From Sporosarcina koreensis (GTDB lineage Bacteria; Bacillota; Bacilli; Bacillales_A; Planococcaceae): 55,021 bases of DNA. The DNA is taken from positions 46,797-101,817 of the forward strand of contig NZ_LQYA01000053.1 of NCBI RefSeq assembly GCF_001531445.1, written 5' to 3'. Shown one piece after another: positions 1 through 7,692 of this stretch. The notes under the pieces were generated by a model. It was not told the origin of the DNA. It did no database searches and worked only from the letters and a program-made list of their open reading frames with translations. A program made the position numbers and the translations under genes. How positions within the stretch are numbered: the first letter of the stretch is position 1; each line of letters starts with the position of its first letter.

Positions 1-831
1 TACTCGATTTGTCGTTTGACTTCCTATACGAATGCCCCGACTTTACAGCTGGCAAAACCTGTTTTGAAACAGGTAAAGCGCTCATTACATGCTGGTGTTT
101 TATACGTCGATGGAGGTTGGGAAACAATTGTTCAAAAACTTAAGACGCAGGCAGAAGCGCGGGGTGCTGAAGTCGTAACGAATAAAAATGTAACAACTAT
201 TGAACATCACGATGAATACCAAATCATACAATGCTCAGATGGCACGACCATTCACGTTCCAAATTGCATCATTGCAGCCCCTCCAAAAGAGGCAATGAAC
301 ATGCTGAATGGTGCAGAACATACTTCGTTACGTTTGTGGAATGAACAAGCAATTCCCGTTACGGCATGCTGTTTAGATATCGGAATTAAAAAGTTGCCTA
401 ATCCACAACATCAATTTGCGATAGGAATCGATCAAGCTTTGTTTTTCACGAACCAATCAAGGGCTGCAAAGTTAAGTGAAGACGGGATATCGGTAGTAAG
501 CATAGCGAAATATCATAATCCAATGGAAGAATTAAATGTAAACGCCGATAAGAAACAATTAGAATCAGTAATGGATTTGCTTCATCCTGGATGGAGAAAA
601 GAAGTCGTGGTGCAACAATTTTTACCGAAACTGACGGTATCGTATGATTTTCCACATGTTAAACGAAAAAGGAATCCTGGCCCAAGCATACCAGAGATGA
701 AAGGAATCTTTATAGCAGGAGATTGGGCAGGACATGAAGAAGTATTAGCTGATGCGGCAGTTGCGAGTGGAAAGCGTGCAGCGCTAGAAATTTTACATGT
801 AAACGAAATGGTTTTAGCAAAGGAAGGATAA
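1..831 (+). CDS. FAD-dependent oxidoreductase (amine oxidase/phytoene desaturase-like), 3' part only
   Basis: The reading frame is open from the first base, so the N-terminal Rossmann half lies outside the window; about 277 residues are seen. The C-terminus has the usual closing FAD-contact segment of NAD(P)/FAD amine-oxidase-like enzymes (GIFIAGDWAGHEEVLADAA followed by a helix), and the middle has a substrate-domain pattern (VDGGWETIVQKL, then a long beta region). The substrate cannot be told from sequence. The stop lies 5 nt before the sigma factor start, so the two are co-transcribed. Oxidoreductases are among the usual neighbours of ECF41 sigma factors, which suggests this gene is the sigma factor's partner or target. 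Confidence 0.75.
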   Translation, partial: YSICRLTSYTNAPTLQLAKPVLKQVKRSLHAGVLYVDGGWETIVQKLKTQAEARGAEVVTNKNVTTIEHHDEYQIIQCSDGTTIHVPNCIIAAPPKEAMNMLNGAEHTSLRLWNEQAIPVTACCLDIGIKKLPNPQHQFAIGIDQALFFTNQSRAAKLSEDGISVVSIAKYHNPMEELNVNADKKQLESVMDLLHPGWRKEVVVQQFLPKLTVSYDFPHVKRKRNPGPSIPEMKGIFIAGDWAGHEEVLADAAVASGKRAALEILHVNEMVLAKEG

Positions 832-836
832 TCGTT

Positions 837-1700
837 TTGGAGACTGAACATTTATATCAGACGTATAAACCTTTGTTATTTTCGATCGCCTACCGAATGA
901 CGGGAAGTGTTGCGGATGCAGAAGATCTTGTACATGAGGCGTTCCTAACCTATAACCGTGTTAGTAGTGAAAAAGTCATTGAAAACGAGAAAGCGTATTT
1001 ATGTAAAATTGTGATGAATAGCTCCATAGACAAATTGCGATCAGCGGCAAGCAAGCGCGAGGTTTATGTTGGAGAGTGGTTGCCGGAACCATTGGTAGAT
1101 ACAGGAAATGACCCTGCACATACGTATTTGATGAAGGAATCAATCTCGACCGCTTATCTCCTGCTTTTGCAGCAGTTAACTGAGGATGAACGAGCTGTCT
1201 ACTTGTTGCGGGTCGTTTTTCAGTATAGCTATGAAGAAATTGCAGCTATTATTGAAAAATCCTCTACCAATTGCAGGCAGATCTTTCATAGAGCTAAAAA
1301 AAGCATGGATAACCGCCCGAAAGCTTCTGCATTGGATTACCAATCGATGAGAAGCAGCGTTGAACAATTTACGATGGCGTTGCAGAAAGGCAATATTCCT
1401 AAAATGTTGGAGTTATTAAAGGCGGATTCCGTGTTTATTTCTGACGGAGGCGGCAAAGTAAAAGCCGCGCTAATTCCAATCCATACATCAGAGCGCATTG
1501 TCTTATTGTTTACAAGCATTATGAAAAAACTGCCTGAAAACGCAAGACTGGATTTCGAAGTTGTAAATGGATATCCTGGCGTTGTCGTATCAATTAATGG
1601 AAAAGTTGCTTATGTCGTCTCGATAGAGTTCAAAAATGATAAAATTTGGCGTATTTTTATGGTGTCCAACCCGGATAAATTGGAGCACTTGCAAAAATAA
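837..1700 (+). CDS. ECF41-type RNA polymerase sigma factor with SnoaL-like C-terminal extension
   Basis: 287 residues: sigma region 2 at about 5-75 (SIAYRMTGSVADAEDLVHEAF), region 4 at about 105-160, then an extension of about 115 residues. Three marks of the ECF41 group are visible: WLPEP in the linker (81-85), DGGGK in the extension (203-207; usually DGGGR) and NPDKL near the end (278-282). In this family the fused SnoaL-like domain modulates sigma activity in place of a separate anti-sigma factor. The start is TTG with AAAGGAAGG about 10 nt upstream; no ATG fits better. It lies 5 nt after the oxidoreductase gene. The signal it answers to is unknown. Confidence 0.88.
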   Translation: METEHLYQTYKPLLFSIAYRMTGSVADAEDLVHEAFLTYNRVSSEKVIENEKAYLCKIVMNSSIDKLRSAASKREVYVGEWLPEPLVDTGNDPAHTYLMKESISTAYLLLLQQLTEDERAVYLLRVVFQYSYEEIAAIIEKSSTNCRQIFHRAKKSMDNRPKASALDYQSMRSSVEQFTMALQKGNIPKMLELLKADSVFISDGGGKVKAALIPIHTSERIVLLFTSIMKKLPENARLDFEVVNGYPGVVVSINGKVAYVVSIEFKNDKIWRIFMVSNPDKLEHLQK

Positions 1701-1741
1701 ATAAAGCACGTGAAAAAGGTGGATATTTTATAGAAAAAATT

Positions 1742-1778
1742 ACGGGTGGAGAACAGCAAAACGCTATTCTTCACCCGT
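1742..1778. terminator. Bidirectional terminator between sigma factor and symporter genes
   Basis: Imperfect hairpin: ACGGGTG..AGAA.AGC pairs with GCT.TTCT.CACCCGT around an AAAAC loop. An A-tract lies on one side and T's on the other, so it can serve both convergent genes. Confidence 0.6.
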
Positions 1779-1796
1779 TTTCAGTTTCTCACCCGG

Positions 1797-1964
1797 AGTT
1801 CTCATTCTTTCCAGACAAGTTCTCGTTCATCGGGAAAGAGTTCTCATTGCTGCCCAAAAAGTTCTCGTTCTTCCCAGAAGAGTTCTCATTCATCGTGGAA
1901 TAGTTCTCGTTCTCCCCTAAAGAGTTCTCGTCTGTCACAGAAAAATTCTCATTCAAAAGCATCT
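1797..1964. repeat. Eight-unit 21-bp direct repeat array (AGTTCTCRTTC family)
   Basis: The core AGTTCTC recurs at 1797, 1818, 1839, 1860, 1881, 1902 and 1923, and as AATTCTC at 1944, every step exactly 21 bp. The core is followed by RTTC; the rest of each unit is purine-rich and degenerate. The array starts right after the 1742-1778 terminator and fills the gap between two convergent genes. Its reverse complement (GAAYGAGAACT) is the core of the array at 24301-24455. The 21-bp period keeps reading frames open, but no ribosome binding site or protein family supports translation. Confidence 0.85.
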
Positions 1965-1968
1965 GAAA

Positions 1969-3423
1969 TCACTTTTTCACTTTATCCTCATAAAACACAT
2001 TGAAATTTGGATCAATCGTTCCGATATTCAAATGTCTCGCCTTATAATCGCGCAGCAATTCGAAGAACTTCTTACTCAAAAACATGATGACGACAAGGTT
2101 GATGAATGTCGGGATTGCTGTTGTGATGTCCGCGAAATACCAGACCGCTTTCCCAGGCATGTCATAATAGACGGCATAGACGACCATGAGCAAGCCAGGA
2201 ACTGGATAGAGCCATTTATAGAAGGCGATTGTCTTGTTCTTCACTTTGACTTTCTTTTCTCCACCGAACAGATGGCGCAAAATGATTTCGTAATACGTGT
2301 ACCAGCCGGTCGTCGTCGTCAAGCCGAATAGGAACACGGACAAGGCGATGATGTACCTGCCTGTTTCTCCGATTCCGATTTCGAATGCGGATAACGTCAA
2401 AGCAGCGCCATCTAATCCTGACGACCAAGCGCCAGTAATAATGATCGTGAATGCAGTCATCGAACAGACGATGATCGTATCGACGAATACTTCCATAGCC
2501 CCCCACATTCCTTGCTTGATCGGATGGTTTGTTTTTGCTGTGGAGTGGATCATAGGGGAAGTTCCCCAACCGGCTTCATTACTGTAAACCGCCCGTGCAA
2601 CCCCCATCCGTATCACTTGTGCGATGACTGCACCCGTAAAGCCACCGACAGCGGCCATTCCTGTAAAGGCACTCTCAAAAATAAGTGCAAACACAGGACC
2701 TATTTGATCGAAATTCTTGAAGATGATAAACAGGGAAGCCAATACATAAAAGATACTCATGAATGGGATAAGCTTGGTCGCAATCTCGCCGATTCGCTTA
2801 ATGCCCCCGTAGATGATGACGTAAATGAGTGTCACATAAATGAGAGAAGAAGGAATCATGCCGATATTGAACGTTGAGCTGACGGCCTCCGAAACTGTGT
2901 AATTTTGGAGGGTAATAAAAAACGTAGTGAAGATGCCGAATCCAAAAAGGATAGCTGGTATTTTCCAATACTTGAACTTCTTTTCCTCGCCTAATCCTTT
3001 TTCCATATAATACGTCGGTCCGCCATAAGGATTGCCTTTTTCATCCGTGCCGCGATAATGGACAGCCAATGTCACTTCAACTGTTTTTGTCATCATACCT
3101 AAAAGAGCCGTAATCCACATCCAAAATACCGCGCCGGGACCGCCTACCGCAATGGCCGTTGCCACTCCGCCTATATTACCGACACCCACACTGCCTCCAA
3201 TTGCCGTGCTGACAGCCTGAAATGGCGTCAAGATCCCTTTTGCATTTTCGAGCTTTTCCTTTTTCGTGAAAAGCCTTCCGAATGTCGCTTTGAAAATATG
3301 CGGCAAAAAGCTGATCTGAAAGAATTTGCTTCCGATTGTAAAGTAAAGTCCGACAAACAATACCGTAAAAATGAGCGGCAGTCCCCATAACCATCCGACA
3401 ATCGTTTCTAAAATCTGATCCAT
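1969..3423 (-). CDS. Sodium:alanine (amino acid carrier, AGCS) symporter
   Basis: 484 residues, an integral membrane protein with about 9-11 hydrophobic segments, the normal size for the AGCS family, which imports alanine or glycine with Na+ or H+. Family features seen are TPFQAVSTAIGGSVGVGNIGGVATAI near residues 66-92, GPGAVFWMWITALLGMMTK, and the later segment GVARAVYSNEAGWGTSPMIHSTA. The start ATG is at 3423 with GAGGAGAAAAG just upstream on the minus strand. It is monocistronic and convergent with the sigma factor gene. Which amino acid it prefers cannot be read from the sequence. Confidence 0.9.
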   Translation of the reverse strand: MDQILETIVGWLWGLPLIFTVLFVGLYFTIGSKFFQISFLPHIFKATFGRLFTKKEKLENAKGILTPFQAVSTAIGGSVGVGNIGGVATAIAVGGPGAVFWMWITALLGMMTKTVEVTLAVHYRGTDEKGNPYGGPTYYMEKGLGEEKKFKYWKIPAILFGFGIFTTFFITLQNYTVSEAVSSTFNIGMIPSSLIYVTLIYVIIYGGIKRIGEIATKLIPFMSIFYVLASLFIIFKNFDQIGPVFALIFESAFTGMAAVGGFTGAVIAQVIRMGVARAVYSNEAGWGTSPMIHSTAKTNHPIKQGMWGAMEVFVDTIIVCSMTAFTIIITGAWSSGLDGAALTLSAFEIGIGETGRYIIALSVFLFGLTTTTGWYTYYEIILRHLFGGEKKVKVKNKTIAFYKWLYPVPGLLMVVYAVYYDMPGKAVWYFADITTAIPTFINLVVIMFLSKKFFELLRDYKARHLNIGTIDPNFNVFYEDKVKK

Positions 3424-3552
3424 TTCTTTTCTCCTCTCGTTAAGTCTGAATCTTTTGTCTATTGTATGAGGAAAGAGACAAGTTGATTACCTCATTTAAA
3501 GATATGAATAATTTAAATTCATAGTATACTATTGGAAAGGGAGGATGTTGCT

Positions 3553-4014
3553 ATGTTGAATGTTCACTATTTCTGGGGAATGCCTGATGAAGAAACGTTG
3601 GATGGGATTTTGCAAATACATAATCGTATTTTTGAGAACGCAGATGAATTGGTAGAGAAGGCTTCACTACGACCGAACGTCCTTTTTGTAGTTGCAAAGG
3701 AAGACAATCAAGTAACCGGCTATAAGATTGGTTATAGTCTGTCAGCGGCCCGGTATTATAGTTGGTATGGTGCTGTTCATGAGCAATACAGGGGAAAGGG
3801 AATTGCATCCAAGTTAATGGATCTGCAACATCAGCTTGTTAAGGATGCAAGGTATGCAACAATCGAAACGAAGACAAGAAATAAATGGAGAAATATGTTG
3901 ATATTGAATATTAAACATGGGTTTGACATTACAGAAACGTTTATTGACGATGAAGGAGTTCATCGAATCAATTTAGAGAAAAGTTTCTATAGCAAGGGAG
4001 AAGGGGGAAATTGA
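3553..4014 (+). CDS. GNAT family N-acetyltransferase
   Basis: About 153 residues. The acetyl-CoA binding loop of the GNAT fold is seen as YRGKGIASKLMDLQHQLVKD around residues 77-97, preceded by the beta-4 strand WYGAVHEQ. The substrate is unknown. ATG 3553 is chosen over an upstream in-frame TTG at 3532 because GGGAGG (3539-3544) lies 8 nt before it. The lipoprotein gene follows after 1 nt, so the pair is translated together. Confidence 0.82.
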   Translation: MLNVHYFWGMPDEETLDGILQIHNRIFENADELVEKASLRPNVLFVVAKEDNQVTGYKIGYSLSAARYYSWYGAVHEQYRGKGIASKLMDLQHQLVKDARYATIETKTRNKWRNMLILNIKHGFDITETFIDDEGVHRINLEKSFYSKGEGGN

Positions 4015-4015
4015 A

Positions 4016-4411
4016 TTGAAAAAAGTTTTCGTTGGTTTATTTGTCATGGTGATGATTCTAAGTGGTTGCGGTAAAGACTATTGGGTATGGAATAAGAAAG
4101 AAATCGATAAAGAGCCTGGGGTCAGGCAATATGTCAATTACTTGCAAGATGAAAAGCCGGATCGGAAAGGTTTTAAAATGATTGATATCGCTGAAGGAAA
4201 AAAGATGGTTGTCGTTTCAACCGGCACGAACAAGCTCGAACTGGAAGCATTGGACGTAGAAGTATCAGATGATGAAACAATTGTCACGGTAAGAGAAGTC
4301 GAGGCGGATAGCGACGAAATCAATCCTTTCATTTTAATCGGCCTTGAACGTAAAAACGGTACATTGAAGGTCTTTAACGAAGAAGGTGAAGAATATGAGA
4401 TCAGCTTCTGA
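4016..4411 (+). CDS. Small lipoprotein of unknown function
   Basis: 131 residues with a lipoprotein signal peptide: KK, a hydrophobic run, then lipobox LSGC with the modified Cys near residue 19. The mature part is acidic and probably all-beta (alternating strands such as KMVVVSTGTNKLELEALDVEVSDDETIVTVREVE). No known domain was recognised. The start is TTG at 4016, 1 nt after the GNAT stop, with AAGGGGG overlapping the end of that gene. It should sit on the outer face of the membrane. Confidence 0.7.
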   Translation: MKKVFVGLFVMVMILSGCGKDYWVWNKKEIDKEPGVRQYVNYLQDEKPDRKGFKMIDIAEGKKMVVVSTGTNKLELEALDVEVSDDETIVTVREVEADSDEINPFILIGLERKNGTLKVFNEEGEEYEISF

Positions 4412-4507
4412 TTGATAAGTAATAGTTATCAACTTGTATAATAACAATCGATTTTTCTAATGAGCATCCGATGCGTATAATAGAATTATACACAGGGGGT
4501 GTTCAAG

Positions 4508-5242
4508 ATGGAAACTATTTCACTCTTTTTCATTGGTGCGATTGCAACGACAATTGGTACATTGGCAGGGGGCGGTGGATTGATCAGCCTTCCCGCGATG
4601 CTTTTGCTCGGGGTGCCAATCCACTCTGCAATTGGCGCAAATAAAGTTTCCAACACGGTAAGCTCGTTTTCAAGCTTCTTATTTCTATTGAAACATAAAC
4701 AGATTTCATTGCGTGAATCTTTCTGGATTATTCCTGTCAGTCTTGTAGGCGGGATCAGCGGGGGATTTATTGCGACTAAGCTTTCAGAAGACCATTTATA
4801 TATTTTGGCGATCATTCTTCTATCGTTCGCTTTCATTACTTCGTTCATCGGAAAAGGAGATTTCGATGGGCAGGAGAAATTGAAATTCAGCAAAGTGAGT
4901 GTGCCCGGATTGTATGGAATCGGGATTTACGATGGACTTTTCGGTCCGGGACAAGGCACGTTGATGCTGTATTTATTTGGGCATTTGAAAGTGGCCTATA
5001 TAAAGGCTGTCGGTTATGTCCGCCTTGCGACATTTTCAAGTTGTTTTGGGGCGGCGATCACTTATATTGCAGCGGGGAAAATCATGTGGCCTCTTACACT
5101 TATGCTCATGTTGGGGTCAATCACCGGAGCGCAGACAGGCGTCAGGATTGTGGAAAAGCTGAAACCGAAATACGTGAAACCGATACTACGGGTTGTGACA
5201 GTCATGTTGATCGTCCAAATTATCGTTGAGAATATGGGATAA
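4508..5242 (+). CDS. TauE/SafE family sulfite/anion permease
   Basis: About 244 residues with 7-8 membrane segments. The N-terminal glycine-rich half-repeat GAIATTIGTLAGGGGLISLPAMLLLGVP and the second repeat GIGIYDGLFGPGQGTLMLY are the two family signatures. Members export or import sulfur-containing organic anions, but the substrate here is unknown. ATG 4508 is preferred to GTG 4499 because AGGGGGTG (4494-4501) is at correct distance from it. Followed by a strong terminator. Confidence 0.88.
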   Translation: METISLFFIGAIATTIGTLAGGGGLISLPAMLLLGVPIHSAIGANKVSNTVSSFSSFLFLLKHKQISLRESFWIIPVSLVGGISGGFIATKLSEDHLYILAIILLSFAFITSFIGKGDFDGQEKLKFSKVSVPGLYGIGIYDGLFGPGQGTLMLYLFGHLKVAYIKAVGYVRLATFSSCFGAAITYIAAGKIMWPLTLMLMLGSITGAQTGVRIVEKLKPKYVKPILRVVTVMLIVQIIVENMG

Positions 5243-5294
5243 AAACCGTGTGAAAACCCGGTAGAGGTTTTTATTCTTTGAATACAATATCAAT

Positions 5295-5339
5295 AATGAT
5301 TGAAGCTGTCCGGAAAATTTCTGGACAGCTTCAATCATT
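5295..5339. terminator. Strong bidirectional terminator
   Basis: Perfect 17-bp stem AATGATTGAAGCTGTCC / GGACAGCTTCAATCATT between the convergent permease and sspH genes. It overlaps the sspH stop codon. Confidence 0.8.
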
Positions 5340-5523
5340 ATTGTCTGTGCTCCTTCAATTCCGAAATCGCAACTTCTGACCTTTCTTCCATCGCTTGACG
5401 CAAATGAACAGTAGCAGTTCGATCATCCTCGTGAACCTTATCGATCCAGACAGAAACTCCGTTATAACTTACCATAATCTCATCCGGTGACGACACAATC
5501 TGACGTGCTCGTTGACTATCCAA
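5338..5523 (-). CDS. sspH: H-type small acid-soluble spore protein
   Basis: About 61 residues. The sequence DSQRARQIVSSPDEIMVSYNGVSVWIDKVHEDDRTATVHL matches the H-type SASP family (RA.QI..SP..V.V.YNGV.V.I..V). These are minor proteins of the spore core made in the forespore. The TTG start at 5523 is chosen because GGAGGG lies 7 nt upstream; an in-frame ATG at 5538 would place that ribosome binding site inside the coding region. A sigma-G-like promoter lies just upstream. Confidence 0.88.
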   Translation of the reverse strand: MDSQRARQIVSSPDEIMVSYNGVSVWIDKVHEDDRTATVHLRQAMEERSEVAISELKEHRQ

Positions 5524-5562
5524 AGTAAATCCCTCCATTTCTAATTCAGACTTCAGCCCTCT

Positions 5563-5592
5563 TACTATGGTTGAATACGTGAAACTTACTCA
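5563..5592 (-). promoter_or_regulatory. Candidate sigma-G (forespore) promoter of sspH
   Basis: Read on the minus strand: -35 TGAGTA (5592-5587), 17-nt spacer, -10 CATAGTA (5569-5563). This is 5/6 and 6/7 to the Bacillus sigma-G consensus TGAATA / CATACTA. It is placed about 30 nt before the ribosome binding site of a forespore-type gene. The -35 touches the end of the DUF421 gene. Confidence 0.6.
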
Positions 5593-6297
5593 TTCATCAT
5601 ATAGGTAGATCTTCAAATTATCGCTATCGTCAACAGTCGCCAATAATATGTCTGTAGTTTGCACATTATAAAGCGTGAATTTATGATGCAACCAATCCAT
5701 ATCCTTCCCTACATTCTTCAAAGACTCCTGATCGACTCTCCCTTCTTTAATAACGATCGTTGGATAGGAAAATGGGTTTGTAACGAGTTGCATATCCGTA
5801 GGTGTCAAAGCTTGATATTGAGGGGAAAGGAAGAAGGAAATGGTTCCATCCGGTTCCCATAAGGCCAATGCGACTTTCTGCATATCTTCAATTTTCTCTT
5901 TTCGCAGTTCTGATAATAAATGATCGATTGTAATCCGCGCTTTTTTGAGGTTCGGATAAATCATTTCGCCGTGCTTGATAAGTGGATAAGGAGAAGGTTC
6001 CATCAATTTCCGCAAACCTCCCCATTTTAACGTTGCGTAAACGGAAGCAATGTACAGGATGATTAAGACAGTTGTCGTAATCAAAGACCCTTTCAGCCCA
6101 AGATTTTCATCGGATAGGGGATGCGCTAAAATATTGCCGACAATCAAGGCGATCGTAAAATCGATCAGCCGCAATTGTGAAATGGAACGTTCGCCCATCA
6201 GCTTTGATGCGATTAATAAAAAGAAAAAAGCGATTACTGCACGCAACACCCATTGGATTGCTGTCAATGTTTCTTGCCCATGGAAAAAATCCATCAA
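5590..6297 (-). CDS. DUF421 (YetF-type) membrane protein
   Basis: 235 residues with three N-terminal membrane segments (about 18-35, 45-60, 70-88), including the family pattern ASKLMGERSISQLRLIDFTIALIVGNILAHPLSD, then a soluble YetF-type domain (HGEMIYPNLKKARITIDHLLSELRKEKIEDMQKVALALWEPDGTISFF). Function is unknown; related proteins occur in several copies in spore formers. The start may be TTG 6297 or the adjacent ATG 6294; AAGGG is about 9 nt before the first. A paralogue is at 23540-24253. Confidence 0.85.
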   Translation of the reverse strand: MMDFFHGQETLTAIQWVLRAVIAFFFLLIASKLMGERSISQLRLIDFTIALIVGNILAHPLSDENLGLKGSLITTTVLIILYIASVYATLKWGGLRKLMEPSPYPLIKHGEMIYPNLKKARITIDHLLSELRKEKIEDMQKVALALWEPDGTISFFLSPQYQALTPTDMQLVTNPFSYPTIVIKEGRVDQESLKNVGKDMDWLHHKFTLYNVQTTDILLATVDDSDNLKIYLYDE

Positions 6298-6360
6298 TGC
6301 TCACATCCCTTAAATCAATCCGGATTCTTTCAAAAAATAAGGGGTATCTACTATTCATGG

Positions 6361-6391
6361 AAAAGGCTACCACCCATTTTAGTGGTAGCTT
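6361..6391 (-). terminator. Terminator of the DUF3243 gene
   Basis: Stem GCTACCAC / GTGGTAGC, followed on the minus strand by CCTTTTCC. Lies between the DUF3243 gene and the DUF421 gene. Confidence 0.6.
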
Positions 6392-6415
6392 CTTTATCGC
6401 AATTATCGCTGTAAA

Positions 6416-6721
6416 TTATGATTTCCTAACCATTTCCAAAAGTAGATGTGAAAGCACGCGTTGCTCTTCTTTAGAGCCGGATTTCCAAAGTTCCATTAAA
6501 AGCTTTTCTTCACGATTACGGGGTTCTTCATGATTGGCGAGATAATTCGCAACTATTTCGGTAGTTTTCGCAAGCTTTTCATCACTCAAGCCTATATTTT
6601 CGCCCAGCTCCACTTTTTCGGAGAGGTATTGTTTGAATCGATTAAAGTTCTCTAAAATCTGATCTTTTTCTTCTTCATTGATCTTCGATAGTTCCTTTTG
6701 CACTTTATCTTTCATTTCCAT
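6416..6721 (-). CDS. DUF3243 family protein
   Basis: 101 residues, soluble and highly charged, mostly helical (MKDKVQKELSKINEEEKDQILENFNRFKQYLSEKVELGENIGLSDEKLAKTTEIVANYLANHEEPRNREEKLLMELWKSG). This matches the DUF3243 family of Bacillales proteins; the role is unknown. The same frame stays open up to 7033, but AAAGGAGTG sits just before ATG 6721 and the family starts here. Its own terminator follows. Confidence 0.8.
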   Translation of the reverse strand: MEMKDKVQKELSKINEEEKDQILENFNRFKQYLSEKVELGENIGLSDEKLAKTTEIVANYLANHEEPRNREEKLLMELWKSGSKEEQRVLSHLLLEMVRKS

Positions 6722-6895
6722 AACAAACACTCCTTTGTCGTTGTACTCATACGGTGCGCTTATTAGTAGTAAAGTAAACATAGAAAAATTTGCATTAAAT
6801 ATCCTGCTCCAGCCTTTTCGAATTCTCTTCATGTTACGTACAATCCCCATACAACAAGCATAGGATAATTGACAAGTTGTGAAAGGGTTGATTAC

Positions 6896-7495
6896 ATGTA
6901 TTTTGGTCCAAATACGTATCAATATCAAAATCCTTATTCCAGGAATGTAACGATGTATTACTATGGAACGCAGTCTGGGTATTGGGCTATTCCAGTTGTG
7001 GCGGAGTATGGAAATGGATTTGGCTCTCTCCACTCTTCAGATGGTGATTACAATATATTGTTAAGAGACTATGGCACGGATCCGTTTGTCGTCAATATTA
7101 ATGACGCTACGAAACAGAACAGTACATTCCGTACCGCTTTATGGACAGGAAATCAATTGCAAGTTACCTTGATGAGTCTCAATGTCGGTGAAGATATCGG
7201 TTTGGAAATGCACCCAGACGTTGATCAATTCTTACGTATTGAACAAGGCCAGGGTATTATTCGTATGGGCAAGAGTAAAGACAATTTAAACTTTGAAAGA
7301 AGTGTCTATGATGATTCCGCAATCATGCTGCCCGCTGGAACATGGCACAATCTAATTAACACCGGGAATATTCCACTCAGGCTATACTCGATATACGCTC
7401 CTCCTAACCATCCATTTGGAACTGTCCATTTGACGAAAGCAGATGCATTGGCTGCTGAGGAAGGTTACGGTCATGGCAATTTGTATATTGGCTGA
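6896..7495 (+). CDS. Cupin-domain protein
   Basis: About 199 residues. The N-terminal 60 residues are rich in Tyr, Asn and Gly (MYFGPNTYQYQNPYSRNVTMYYYGTQSGYW), then a single cupin barrel. Cupin motif 1 is seen as G.DIGLEMHPDVDQFLRIEQGQGIIRMG and motif 2 as LPAGTWHNLINTGNIPLRLYSIYAPPNHP. His, Glu/Asp and His positions could hold a metal. ATG 6896 is chosen since AAAGGG lies 8 nt upstream. The Tyr-rich head recalls spore-surface proteins, but no direct evidence of that exists here. Confidence 0.8.
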   Translation: MYFGPNTYQYQNPYSRNVTMYYYGTQSGYWAIPVVAEYGNGFGSLHSSDGDYNILLRDYGTDPFVVNINDATKQNSTFRTALWTGNQLQVTLMSLNVGEDIGLEMHPDVDQFLRIEQGQGIIRMGKSKDNLNFERSVYDDSAIMLPAGTWHNLINTGNIPLRLYSIYAPPNHPFGTVHLTKADALAAEEGYGHGNLYIG

Positions 7496-7507
7496 TACAA
7501 GAAAGGG

Positions 7508-7541
7508 AAACGGCTTGGTAATAATCCAAGCCGTTTGTTCA
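7508..7541 (+). terminator. Terminator after cupin gene
   Basis: AAACGGCTTGG / CCAAGCCGTTT, 11-bp perfect stem with a TAATAAT loop, followed by a short T-rich stretch. Confidence 0.75.
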
Positions 7542-7692
7542 TGATTTTCGGAGTGCCTTTAGTTTGAATAATATGTTTACGTTTTACTCTATCGTATGTA
7601 GTATGTGAGGGGAAAATGGTTATGATACGTTAAGGGTATTCATCGCATTCCGGTTAGGGGAAATTCAATTCGAACATGAAGAAGGTGGAAAA

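Noticed and set aside
1746..2003. 85-residue plus-strand frame rich in Ser (SSRSSQKSSHSSWNSSR)
   Set aside because: It is the 21-bp repeat array read in frame; 21 is a multiple of 3, so no stops arise. No ribosome binding site and composition follows the repeat.
6722..7033. N-terminal extension of the DUF3243 frame
   Set aside because: The extension crosses the promoter region and the AAAGGAGTG site; the family starts at the ATG at 6721, and the extension overlaps the cupin gene on the other strand.
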